Of a DNA stretch of 12,893 bases, positions 1-7,555 are shown one piece after another. Every line of letters starts with the position of its first letter. The first letter of the stretch is position 1. Location: NCBI GenBank assembly GCA_902464375.1, contig CABQIM010000051.1, positions 1 through 12,893 of the forward strand. The letters are read 5' to 3'. Below the pieces are notes generated by a model, which saw only the letters and a list, made by a program, of their open reading frames with translations, searched no databases and had not been told where the DNA came from. The DNA is from an uncultured bacterium (GTDB lineage Bacteria > Cyanobacteriota > Vampirovibrionia > Gastranaerophilales > Gastranaerophilaceae). The translations under genes were made by a program, and so were the position numbers.

Positions 1-281
1 CTAAAAACTCTAGAAAAACTACCGTCAAAACTAGCGTTTGGTAATTGATTTGCAGCTGCTAATCTTATATTTTCTTCCGCTTGTTTTGTTTTTAAAGCTG
101 CAATTCTTAAGTCATGGTTATTCTGGTATAGAGTTTGCATGTGATTAATCAGAATTTCGTCGTTATAATTCTTCCAATAATCAAGATTGATGTAATCGAG
201 CTTGTTGTTTACCACATCTTTTGCGCAACATGGTAAAACTAAAAACAAAGAGCATATTAATAATAATTTTTTAAATGTCAT
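1..281 (-). CDS. TolC/NodT-type outer-membrane efflux factor, N-terminal part (runs off the window)
   Basis: The reading frame opens at an ATG read from 281 and stays open to the window edge, giving 93 N-terminal residues of an outer-membrane factor, the channel that carries drugs out from an inner-membrane pump. After a hydrophobic leader (about residues 5-17, ending LVLPCCAKD) comes the family's entry helix: DYWKNYNDEILINHM, then QNNHDLRIAALKTKQAEENI and LAAANQLPNASFDGSFS. These match the usual pattern of W..F.D..L..L...AL..N.DL..A...V..A.......LP. Two cysteines (18 and 19) end the leader as in NodT-type lipoproteins, but LPCC is not a canonical lipobox, so lipidation is unsure. A purine-rich AGAAGGA lies about 11 bases upstream. 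It is divergent from the marR-emrA-emrB operon with only ~48 bases between start codons, so it very likely serves that pump. The C-terminal part is outside the window. Confidence 0.88.
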   Translation of the reverse strand, partial: MTFKKLLLICSLFLVLPCCAKDVVNNKLDYINLDYWKNYNDEILINHMQTLYQNNHDLRIAALKTKQAEENIRLAAANQLPNASFDGSFSRVF

Positions 282-282
282 A

Positions 283-310
283 TTTACACTTATCCTTCTT
301 GTGTTATTAT
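283..310 (+). promoter_or_regulatory. Proposed promoter of the marR-emrA-emrB operon
   Basis: TTTACA (283-288) and TATTAT (305-310) are separated by 16 bases and resemble sigma-70-type -35 and -10 boxes. The -10 lies inside the 301-318 palindrome. Transcription would start near 317, leaving a short leader with the AAAGGGA ribosome site at 319-325. AT-rich DNA yields such matches readily, so confidence is moderate. Confidence 0.45.
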
Positions 311-318
311 GATAACAC
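301..318. promoter_or_regulatory. Perfect inverted repeat, probable MarR operator
   Basis: The sequence reads GTGTTAT-TATG-ATAACAC: two perfectly complementary 7-base arms around a 4-base centre. It lies between the divergent outer-membrane factor and marR genes. MarR-family dimers typically bind palindromes of about this size in their own promoters. It covers the proposed -10 element of marR (305-310), and on the other strand contains CATAAT, which could be a -10 for the divergent gene. One bound dimer could therefore silence both arms. The palindrome is seen directly; the binding is inferred. Confidence 0.72.
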
Positions 319-329
319 AAAGGGATTTT

Positions 330-782
330 ATGAAACAAGATATTTTATTAAAACAAAAAATTGGATTAAGGCTATCAAGAGCCGGACACTTATCAAAATT
401 ATTTGCGATTAAGACTTTTAAAAATGGCAAACATGATTTAAGGCCGGAACAATTTACTGTACTGTATGCCTTGAATGAACATAACGGTATGTATTTAAGA
501 CAGCTTGGTGATATTACATATAAAGACAGACCTAATATGACAAGGATTTGTTCAATATTGGAAGAAAAAGGTTATTTAACATCAAGCATTGATGTCGAAG
601 GTAGGCAAGTTAAAAAATTATATATAACAGACAAGGGACGTGAAATTTGTGAAAGCACACTCCCTGTTGTTCTTAATATATGGGACGAGTCTATAAAAGG
701 GCTTGAGCAGGAAGAAATTGATAATTTCTTAACTACATTAGATAAGATTGAAGAAAATATGAAATTAGAGACATTAGTTTAG
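330..782 (+). CDS. MarR-family transcriptional repressor of the efflux locus
   Basis: A 150-residue winged-helix regulator, the usual MarR length. The order is an N-terminal dimerisation helix, a first DNA-binding helix region LRPEQFTVLYALNE, the recognition helix around KDRPNMTRICSILEEKGYL, a wing with the family signature DVEGRQVKKLYITDKG, and a C-terminal dimerisation helix. I place the start at ATG 330 because AAAGGGA (319-325) sits five bases before it. The frame could also begin at ATG 309 (157 residues), but that codon has no ribosome site and lies in the palindrome 301-318. The gene leads an operon with emrA, whose ribosome site overlaps this stop codon. By analogy with EmrR/MprA, it likely represses the pump until an effector binds. 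The effector cannot be read from sequence. Confidence 0.9.
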   Translation: MKQDILLKQKIGLRLSRAGHLSKLFAIKTFKNGKHDLRPEQFTVLYALNEHNGMYLRQLGDITYKDRPNMTRICSILEEKGYLTSSIDVEGRQVKKLYITDKGREICESTLPVVLNIWDESIKGLEQEEIDNFLTTLDKIEENMKLETLV

Positions 783-790
783 GTGATATT

Positions 791-1900
791 ATGGCAAAAA
801 AACAACATGAAGACAAAAATCCACCGGAATTTATAAAAGAAGCAAAAAAACGTTTAAAGAAAAGACGTCCAGAATATAAGAAAAAACGTGTAATTGTACC
901 ATCTATTACTGCTACAATTCTTGTAATTCTTGGCATTACCGCAGCAATTCATTCGACATTTTTTCAATCAACGGATGATGCGTTTGTTGAAGGTCGTTTG
1001 GTATCTATTGCGCCAAGAGTTGCAGCACCGGTTGTAAAATTGTTGGTAGACGATAACCAAGAGGTTAAAGCGGGTGAACTACTAGTTGAGCTTGATCCAA
1101 AAGATTTTGAAGTTGCTCTGGCACAAGCAGAAGCTAAATTATCAGAAGCTAAAGCCGGATTAAATATTGCAGTAAAAAATGTAGATGAAAGTTCTTCTAA
1201 AGTCGGAAAATCTTTTGAAGACATTTCTTCTGCTGAATCTAAATTGGATTTTGCAAGAAAAGATTTTGCAAGATACAAAGATTTATACAAAGACGGAATT
1301 GTATCAAAACAAGCTTATGAAAGAAGTAAAACTGCATTAGAAGTGGCAGAAGCGGATTTTAATGCCTCAAATGAAAATTCTATAGCTGCAAGACACGCTT
1401 TAGAGGCTAATAAGGCAAAAACAGAAGCTGATGAAGCTTTGATTGAAAGACTTGAAGCAGAAGTTGAACAAGCTAAGCTGAACTTAAAATACACAAAAAT
1501 TTATGCTCCACAAGCCGGAAAAATAGCTGCAAGAAGTGTGGAAAAAGGGAATTATGTAAATATAGGTCAACCTTTGATGAATATTGTTCCAAACCAAGTT
1601 TGGGTTGTTGCAAACTTCAAAGAAATTCAATTAACGCATATGAAAGAAGGACAGCCTGTAAAAATCAAAGTTGATACATATCCAAATAAAAGATTTAAAG
1701 GACATGTTGATAGTATTCAACGTGCTACCGGTGCAAAATCAAGTTTGTTCCCTCCGGAAAATGCTGTTGGAAGTTACGTAAAAATTGTTCAGAGAGTTCC
1801 TGTAAAAATTGTATTTGATGAAGATATTTCAGACTACAACATTGTCCCTGGAATGTCAGTTGTACCAAAGGTGAAGATAAGAAATGGAAAAGAAAACTAA
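791..1900 (+). CDS. emrA: EmrA-type membrane fusion (adaptor) protein of an MFS multidrug pump
   Basis: A 369-residue HlyD-family periplasmic adaptor that joins an inner-membrane transporter to an outer-membrane channel. The order is a basic cytoplasmic N-terminus (about 1-33), one membrane helix (34-55), half of a lipoyl-like domain (about 70-108), a long alpha-helical hairpin rich in A, E and K (108-235), the second lipoyl half with YAPQAGKIAARSVEKGNYV (239-257), and a beta-barrel with VWVVANFKE. The segment around 318-340, with LFPPENAVGSYVKIVQRVPV, is a hallmark of the EmrA branch. AGGTGA at 781-786 is the ribosome site and overlaps the marR stop. The 3' end overlaps emrB by 17 bases, so the two are probably translationally coupled. 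Length and domains are complete. Confidence 0.95.
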   Translation: MAKKQHEDKNPPEFIKEAKKRLKKRRPEYKKKRVIVPSITATILVILGITAAIHSTFFQSTDDAFVEGRLVSIAPRVAAPVVKLLVDDNQEVKAGELLVELDPKDFEVALAQAEAKLSEAKAGLNIAVKNVDESSSKVGKSFEDISSAESKLDFARKDFARYKDLYKDGIVSKQAYERSKTALEVAEADFNASNENSIAARHALEANKAKTEADEALIERLEAEVEQAKLNLKYTKIYAPQAGKIAARSVEKGNYVNIGQPLMNIVPNQVWVVANFKEIQLTHMKEGQPVKIKVDTYPNKRFKGHVDSIQRATGAKSSLFPPENAVGSYVKIVQRVPVKIVFDEDISDYNIVPGMSVVPKVKIRNGKEN

Positions 1901-3425
1901 CCCATTTATAATAGCATTAGCAGTTTTGTTACCATCATTTCTAGCACTGGCAGCATCTTCCGGTACAAACGTTAGTCAACCACACATTGCCGGTTTTTAT
2001 GGTGCAACTCAATATGAAGCGAATACCGTAATCACCTGCTATATCATTTCCGGTGGACTTATGTTACCGGTAACAGGATATTTAGTGCGATTAATAGGTA
2101 AAAAGCTCCTTTTTATATACAGTATTATTGTATTTGCTATCGGTTGCCTGCTTTGTATTTTAGCTCCTAATCTACAAGCTCTGATTGGCGCAAGAATTGT
2201 TCAAGGTATCGGTAGCGGATGTATTTTACCTCTTTGTCAAGCTGTTCTATTAGAAGTATTTCCTCCCGAACAACGCGGAATTGCAATGGGCTTGTTTGGT
2301 GTCGCTGCGATGTTTTCGCCACTTGCCGGACCGTTTATCGGAGGTTATTTAACTGATAATTATTCTTGGCAGTGGATTTTTATAATAAACATTCCGCTCT
2401 GCATATTATCATTGCTTTTGATTAAATTATTTATGGCTGATGAAGTACCTGTAAAACTAAAGTATAATAAAAAATTTGATATAATTGGTTACTTGTCAAT
2501 CGTAATTGCAATGGGCTGCATGCAGGTAATTCTTGATAAAGGTCAGCAATATAACTGGTTTGATGAAACATGGATTTGTTGGACAACCGGAGTGTGTATA
2601 TTTGCGTTTGTATTTTTCTATGTTTGGGAATTGGAGTACAAATATCCTGTAATTGATATTCGTGTGTTTAAAGATAGGAATTTCTTATTTGGCACATTTG
2701 CAAGTTCGTTTATCAATGTCGTTTTGTACTCCACTTTACTGCTAGTTCCAATGTTTGTGCAAAGTTTGGTTGGATACAGTCCGTCTATGTCAGGTCTTTT
2801 GATGTTTCCACGTGCAATAGTGTGTCTTATAGGTTTGATTGTAATGGGTGAAGTTTCTAAATACGTGGAAGGTAAATTGTTGGCAACAGTTGGCTTTATT
2901 ATTATTGCAATTTCCCTTTTGATGTTAACTCAGATGAACCCAACTTCTTCTATGGAAAGTATAATTTTACCAAACTTGTTATTATGTATTGGGGTTCCAA
3001 CAGCGTTTGTACCAATTACAGCGCTTTCTTTTCAAACTCTTCCTTCTAGTAAAAATGCAGATGCCGCTGCTCTTCATGCATTATTCAAAAATATCTTAAC
3101 AGCAATGGCTACGTCTGTATCATCAACTTTTATAGCTAGAGTATCACAGGTTTATCAAAATTATTTTGTAGCGAATCTTGCTCCGCACAATCCAATGTTT
3201 TTGTATAAATTTAACGCTCTTCAACATAAATTTATGAGGTATTATCCAACTGTAGTTGCTTCCAAAAAAGCTAACGGTATGCTTTATAAACAATTACTTG
3301 CGCAAGCACGATTAGCCGCATTTTTTGATATTTTTACTGTTTTAGCTCTTTTAATGATTGCTGCGATTTTTCTTGTTATGCTTTTAAAAAATAAGCAAAC
3401 CAAAAAGAAAAATCAAAAAGCCTAA
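1884..3425 (+). CDS. emrB: EmrB/QacA-type drug:proton antiporter, DHA2 family of the MFS
   Basis: A 513-residue inner-membrane exporter, close to E. coli EmrB in length, with hydrophobic segments fitting the 14-helix DHA2 family. Visible signatures are an early LALAASSGTNVSQPHIA in the first helix, motif A GYLVRLIGKK (65-74), motif B RIVQGIGSG (104-112), and the helix-5 motif C region GPFIGGYLTDN, followed by WQWIFIINIP (162-171). The C-terminus is a lysine-rich cytoplasmic tail. The ATG at 1884 lies inside the end of emrA with AAGGTGA (1868-1874) upstream; the following MEKKTNPFII is the expected short N-terminus. With the adaptor and the divergent outer-membrane factor it would expel lipophilic compounds across both membranes using the proton gradient. 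The actual substrate is unknown. No clear terminator is visible after it. Confidence 0.95.
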   Translation: MEKKTNPFIIALAVLLPSFLALAASSGTNVSQPHIAGFYGATQYEANTVITCYIISGGLMLPVTGYLVRLIGKKLLFIYSIIVFAIGCLLCILAPNLQALIGARIVQGIGSGCILPLCQAVLLEVFPPEQRGIAMGLFGVAAMFSPLAGPFIGGYLTDNYSWQWIFIINIPLCILSLLLIKLFMADEVPVKLKYNKKFDIIGYLSIVIAMGCMQVILDKGQQYNWFDETWICWTTGVCIFAFVFFYVWELEYKYPVIDIRVFKDRNFLFGTFASSFINVVLYSTLLLVPMFVQSLVGYSPSMSGLLMFPRAIVCLIGLIVMGEVSKYVEGKLLATVGFIIIAISLLMLTQMNPTSSMESIILPNLLLCIGVPTAFVPITALSFQTLPSSKNADAAALHALFKNILTAMATSVSSTFIARVSQVYQNYFVANLAPHNPMFLYKFNALQHKFMRYYPTVVASKKANGMLYKQLLAQARLAAFFDIFTVLALLMIAAIFLVMLLKNKQTKKKNQKA

Positions 3426-3489
3426 ATCATGTTATAAAAACCATATATATAATGTAAATTTTTGTAACAATTTTCCAAAAACCTTAAAG

Positions 3490-3518
3490 TTTATCAAAAA
3501 TATACCGTTATATATAAT
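3490..3518 (+). promoter_or_regulatory. Proposed promoter of the giant protein gene
   Basis: TTTATC (3490-3495) and TATAAT (3513-3518) are 17 bases apart, a good sigma-70-type pair with a consensus -10. Transcription would start near 3525, giving a leader of about 47 bases that ends with a strong ribosome site, AAGGAG (3558-3563), eight bases before the ATG at 3572. This supports independent transcription of the downstream gene from emrB. Confidence 0.55.
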
Positions 3519-3571
3519 ATATAGATAATTGCAAGAACACGAAGAAATTCTGTTAAAAAGGAGCAAGTAGT

Positions 3572-6500
3572 ATGAGCTTAGGTATTGGTAATAACAATAG
3601 TTTTAAAACAACATTTCGTTCAGAGGATGCGCCAAATTATAAAGCTCGCGCTGTTGATGGCGGTAATAGCAGCAGTAGTGTGAAATTTAGCTTTGAAGAA
3701 CTGAATAAACTTTTCTTAGAGAAAGGTTTATCTGCTCTTATGGAAAAAATAACAGAACTTCAGAATGCAGGCTTAGCAACGGATGTATCGGTTAAATCAG
3801 ATGCTGATGGCAGAATAATTATTACTTTTAAAGCTGATGATAAAGAGTATAAATTTAAAGGTGCTGCCGGAGATGAGCCTCAACTTCCTACAAACGACTC
3901 TACACTGAAAACAGATAATATTGACAATGCGGATAAAACAAATGAAACCAATAAAACTAATAATGCTACTGACCCAAGGGCATTAACTCAAGATGAACTT
4001 GAAGCAAGAAGAAAAAATAGTCGTTATTATAATTATGACGGTCCGGATCGTAGACATGAAACAGATTATGATGAAATAATCGTTGATGGTGTAACTTATC
4101 GAATACCATTGACTCCTAACAGACTTTGCGATTCTTCTGTATTTGAAGATGTTATAAAAGAAATGTGTCATTATTTTAACATTACCCCTGCAAATATTAC
4201 AAAACTAATGAATAGCCTAACAGATGAACAAAAAGAATACATAAACGCTCATCCTGAAAAATTTTCTGGAGTACAAATCGACCAATATGATTCAGCGTGG
4301 TTTGGTACGCCAGAAATGATGGAAAGGTATTTAGATAATGGCGATTTCTATTCCGCAGATGAAATGTATTATCAATGTGTAAAAGCATTTTCCGGATATT
4401 TGAATGAAGATTCTAATTGGGGACCAATCTCAAGCTATATGACTTCTGTTGTTCCTGAAACGGTATCAAATCCGACATATAATGTGAAAGTTAATGGTGA
4501 CAGTATTGAATTTACTGATAAAACAGTCAAAGCAATTATGGACTTTTTGAAGGAAAATGCTAGCAAGTTTGGTAGCTCTGATAAAAACAGATATGATTAT
4601 TTAGGTTGCGCAGACGCCGGTTATTGCAAAATGCTTGGCTTGACTCCGGATGATACAGAAGCTACTATTTGGCAAAAAATTAATGATTTCTGTTATAAAT
4701 ATGGTTCAACTGATGGTAAATCAATGTTAATGGAAGATTACTACAATGCTTGTGCAGAAAATCAAACCGTATCATTCTCGAATTCGAATTATCCTAATAC
4801 CTCAATCGCAACTTATGAAACCTGTCAAAAAGTTGTGAACTATAATGCTGAAACAATTAGAAGCGAAAGCAGTGAGGCTAAATCTAAATATACAAATGTT
4901 GATGAAGGAACTACTGGTGCAAAATCAACACCTACGAATGGTATTGGCGAATATACTGCAAAAATGGATATTGGCGGTGTTGCAGCTGATGGTGATGACG
5001 ATACAGCTTTTAAAAATCTTAAAGAAAAATTCATGCAAGAATTAGCTGACAGAATTAAAAATTCAAAAGGTTATAATTCTGTTTCTACAGATTTTTTCCA
5101 AGCTGGAAATATTCCGATATATGCATTGGTAGATGTAGATGACAATGGAAATATTACGCTTTCTGAAAAAGCAAAGACATATTTGAAGAATTACTTACAA
5201 AATTTAGCTAATGCAGAAAAAGCTGATATAGAATTATATGATAAAAATATAGAGTTAATAAGAGCTGACGGAAATTCTTTTGATTCAGTTTACACACAAT
5301 GCGCTCAAAAAGAATTTTTAGAATTATTCGGTTTATCAGAAATCCCATATGGCGGAGATTATAAAAACCATCCACAAATGGAAGCTTGGATTGAAAATAT
5401 TGAAAACATGGCAAATGATGATTCTAAATTAGAACAACTTCTAACAACATTCATGTCTTCTATTGGTTCAACGGACGGAAAGACAACATCATTAGAAAGC
5501 TACTATGATACAATTGCTAACAATGGTATTTATGAACATTTAACAACATATGGACAATCAAAAACATCATACAGAACTGATGCAGAAATTAAAACTTTAG
5601 CAAAAAATGGTGCTGATGGTTCATATTTAGAGGGCTTGAAACAAAAATACCCTGAAATCTATCAAGAATACCAATACTATATTCAAGATACGTATGATAC
5701 TTATGGTGGCGTAATTCGTTTTGATATGTATGTAGAATCAGATGGAGAAGACCAAGCTCCGGCTTTTGGTGCAGAAAATAGAGCATTCCAGTATCTATGG
5801 GCAAAAGGTGCTGTCCTATTAGCAGCAGGTGTTGTAGACGGTGATTCTTATACAGAACAAAGACGTAAATTAACAGAACTTGCGCAAAAAATGGGCGTAT
5901 CAGACGATACTATTAATGTTAAAGATATGATGAATTACCTTCTTGGTGATAACGCAGAAGGTGTAAATTATTTTGATAAATATTTGCAGAATAGAACAGC
6001 AAAAGCTGAATCATTAAGTAATACAAAATTAGAAACTGTTCAACAAAATCCGGATATAGATGTTGTACGTAGCGATGATGATCATTCAAATGATTATTGG
6101 GAAAATTACGGTGTTAGTGACGCTTCTCAAACAGAAACAGCAAAAAATCAAGCAAAAGTTACTGAAATCAGTGATTATATAGAGTCTTTATTAGACCCAA
6201 TCTATCAAAAGTACTATAAAGATAATGGAAATGATGGCTATGAAAATTTTGTATTGGGTCAATCTGAATGGAGTAATCCTGATAGTGGAGATTATGCTCA
6301 TACAACTTGGAGTTGGAAAGATGATTCTATAAAACAAGCTTTTGTAAAAGAAGTAGAAGAAGCAATTCAAAAAGCATTAGCAAAATACTCTGATTCAATT
6401 ACTAACATTAGTTTTGATGGTCAACGAGTTATATTTAGTACCGTTTATGATAAAGACATTAATGCAAAAACGACAGATCCGGTGCATGGTGTAAATTATA

Positions 6501-7543
6501 ACCGTGCTACTCAAGTAGTTGGTGATATCTATATCCCTGGAACTAAAGTAACGAAAGATTCTGGTGAATTTGAAGCTGCCGTTGATACAACAATAAATTA
6601 TACAAATCCACCAAAGACTATCAACAATAACTTCCCAGATGGAGCTCCATCTAATATTGACGGTAAAGAAGTTGTAAAAACAGCTTGGGAAGGTATTTAC
6701 GCTACAGCAGACGGCTGCAAAGTATATTTGTGGGATGCAAAAGCTCAAAAGTATTTAGAAATTAATAACTGGACAAGCCAAGCAGCAGAAAGTTTCGCAC
6801 AAGGCGATTCTACACACTTACCATTTGTTGGTGGAGGATATTCTGGTGCTGGTGATCCAACTGTATCTAACTATCAAAATTTTGAAGTTAACCAAATTCT
6901 ATTATCACTAGTATACGGTTATAATAGAACTGATGATCCTACTATATTTGAAAAAGACGGCAAATATTATCAATTAGACTTTGGTACAAAACGCCATGAA
7001 GAAGGTCTTGAAGGGTATCAAAAATCTTTGCGTGAGATGACTTTTGCAAATGAAACATCAACACAAGCAAATAATACCACACCTTCAACTCCGGTAGTTG
7101 ATAATAATGTGGAAGAAACTAAGGCAGAAGAAACTAAGAATACTGATACAACAGAAGAAATCGTTTACAAGTCAGAAGATGTTGCCACAGAAATGCAAGC
7201 TGCAGCAGAAAAGTTTAATTTAACCGCTGCGAAGACTGCTGGAATATATTATCAGTTCTCTGATCAGGGCTCATATTTATGCGTATGGAATCCACAAACT
7301 AAAAAATTCAAAACTTTTAGCATAAACACTAGAAATGCTGACGGTACTTATAATAAAGAGTTTACGCAAACAGGTAAAGCAGTAGACAGAACAAATACTA
7401 CTAATGTCTACTATGAAGCACTTCTAGAAGCTTATAAAAACGGATACAACTTTACTGCAAATTATCCTTGGGTATGCGAAAAAGACGGCGTTTATTACGA
7501 ATACGACAAAGAAGCCGGCTGTTTCAAAAAACGCGCAGAATAG
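3572..7543 (+). CDS. Very large acidic multidomain protein of unknown function with duplicated modules and an EF-hand loop
   Basis: I do not recognise this 1323-residue protein. It starts MSLGIGNNNSFKTTF with a strong ribosome site (AAGGAG), and has no signal peptide and no membrane segment. It is rich in D, E, N, T and Y. Visible order: an alpha/beta N-terminus (37-100); an N/T/D-rich linker (104-135); a helical region (140-300); a helical repeat, copies at about 304-397 and 521-651, each ending in GSTDGK....E.YY; a linker (425-475) before the second copy; a possible weak third copy near 735-810; an alpha/beta stretch (860-990); and two aromatic C-terminal modules (about 1039-1140 and 1222-1320) joined by a T/E-rich linker. 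Residues 521-532 form a canonical EF-hand loop. Its stop is 12 bases from that of the convergent decarboxylase gene. It could be a non-classically secreted, cytoplasmic scaffold or effector-like protein; none of these is shown. Confidence 0.85.
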   Translation: MSLGIGNNNSFKTTFRSEDAPNYKARAVDGGNSSSSVKFSFEELNKLFLEKGLSALMEKITELQNAGLATDVSVKSDADGRIIITFKADDKEYKFKGAAGDEPQLPTNDSTLKTDNIDNADKTNETNKTNNATDPRALTQDELEARRKNSRYYNYDGPDRRHETDYDEIIVDGVTYRIPLTPNRLCDSSVFEDVIKEMCHYFNITPANITKLMNSLTDEQKEYINAHPEKFSGVQIDQYDSAWFGTPEMMERYLDNGDFYSADEMYYQCVKAFSGYLNEDSNWGPISSYMTSVVPETVSNPTYNVKVNGDSIEFTDKTVKAIMDFLKENASKFGSSDKNRYDYLGCADAGYCKMLGLTPDDTEATIWQKINDFCYKYGSTDGKSMLMEDYYNACAENQTVSFSNSNYPNTSIATYETCQKVVNYNAETIRSESSEAKSKYTNVDEGTTGAKSTPTNGIGEYTAKMDIGGVAADGDDDTAFKNLKEKFMQELADRIKNSKGYNSVSTDFFQAGNIPIYALVDVDDNGNITLSEKAKTYLKNYLQNLANAEKADIELYDKNIELIRADGNSFDSVYTQCAQKEFLELFGLSEIPYGGDYKNHPQMEAWIENIENMANDDSKLEQLLTTFMSSIGSTDGKTTSLESYYDTIANNGIYEHLTTYGQSKTSYRTDAEIKTLAKNGADGSYLEGLKQKYPEIYQEYQYYIQDTYDTYGGVIRFDMYVESDGEDQAPAFGAENRAFQYLWAKGAVLLAAGVVDGDSYTEQRRKLTELAQKMGVSDDTINVKDMMNYLLGDNAEGVNYFDKYLQNRTAKAESLSNTKLETVQQNPDIDVVRSDDDHSNDYWENYGVSDASQTETAKNQAKVTEISDYIESLLDPIYQKYYKDNGNDGYENFVLGQSEWSNPDSGDYAHTTWSWKDDSIKQAFVKEVEEAIQKALAKYSDSITNISFDGQRVIFSTVYDKDINAKTTDPVHGVNYNRATQVVGDIYIPGTKVTKDSGEFEAAVDTTINYTNPPKTINNNFPDGAPSNIDGKEVVKTAWEGIYATADGCKVYLWDAKAQKYLEINNWTSQAAESFAQGDSTHLPFVGGGYSGAGDPTVSNYQNFEVNQILLSLVYGYNRTDDPTIFEKDGKYYQLDFGTKRHEEGLEGYQKSLREMTFANETSTQANNTTPSTPVVDNNVEETKAEETKNTDTTEEIVYKSEDVATEMQAAAEKFNLTAAKTAGIYYQFSDQGSYLCVWNPQTKKFKTFSINTRNADGTYNKEFTQTGKAVDRTNTTNVYYEALLEAYKNGYNFTANYPWVCEKDGVYYEYDKEAGCFKKRAE
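4481..5524 (+). repeat. Diverged internal duplication within the giant protein (copies 4481-4762 and 5132-5524)
   Basis: Residues 304-397 and 521-651 share the same ordered landmarks. Each opens with an N-G-x-I-x-[LF]-[ST]-[ED]-K loop followed by a helix (TVKAIMDFLKE versus AKTYLKNYLQN). Then comes a cysteine helix with a GL turn (CADAGYCKMLGLT versus CAQKEFLELFGLS). Each closes with GSTDGKSMLMEDYYNACAEN versus GSTDGKTTSLESYYDTIANN. Nucleotide identity is low, so the duplication is old. Confidence 0.65.
6686..7531 (+). repeat. Duplicated C-terminal aromatic module (copies 6686-6991 and 7235-7531)
   Basis: Residues 1039-1140 and 1222-1320 align in two blocks. Block one is GIYATADGCKVYLWDAKAQK versus GIYYQFSDQGSYLCVWNPQT, each followed by K[KY][FL]. 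Block two is GYNRTDDPTIFEKDGKYYQL versus GYNFTANYPWVCEKDGVYYE, each followed by a D and a basic cluster. A glutamate- and threonine-rich linker (about 1157-1200) separates them. Tandem aromatic beta modules at a C-terminus often bind ligands or surfaces, but no named family is recognised. Confidence 0.75.
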
Positions 7544-7555
7544 AAGCTGATGAAT

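Noticed and set aside
309..329. ATG at 309 as the start of the MarR gene
   Set aside because: There is no ribosome site before it and it lies in the centre of the palindrome; ATG 330 has AAAGGGA at good spacing.
964..1290. Open frame of 108 codons on the minus strand inside emrA
   Set aside because: The emrA product is convincing across this stretch; the antisense peptide is S/A-rich from reading helical A/E/K codons backwards.
3460..3470. TTTTGTAACAA shared upstream of the giant gene and of the repeat-protein gene (11865-11875)
   Set aside because: It sits at different distances from the proposed -10 elements and from the starts, and an AT-rich 11-mer can recur by chance; no common role is supported.
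3426..3489. Possible terminator after emrB
   Set aside because: Only very short AT inverted repeats (such as TTGTAACAA) are present, without a GC stem or T-run, so I do not call one.
6395..6748. Open frame of 117 codons on the minus strand within the giant gene
   Set aside because: It is antisense to a well-supported coding region, has no ribosome site, and gives a peptide of odd C/I/Y-rich composition typical of a shadow frame.
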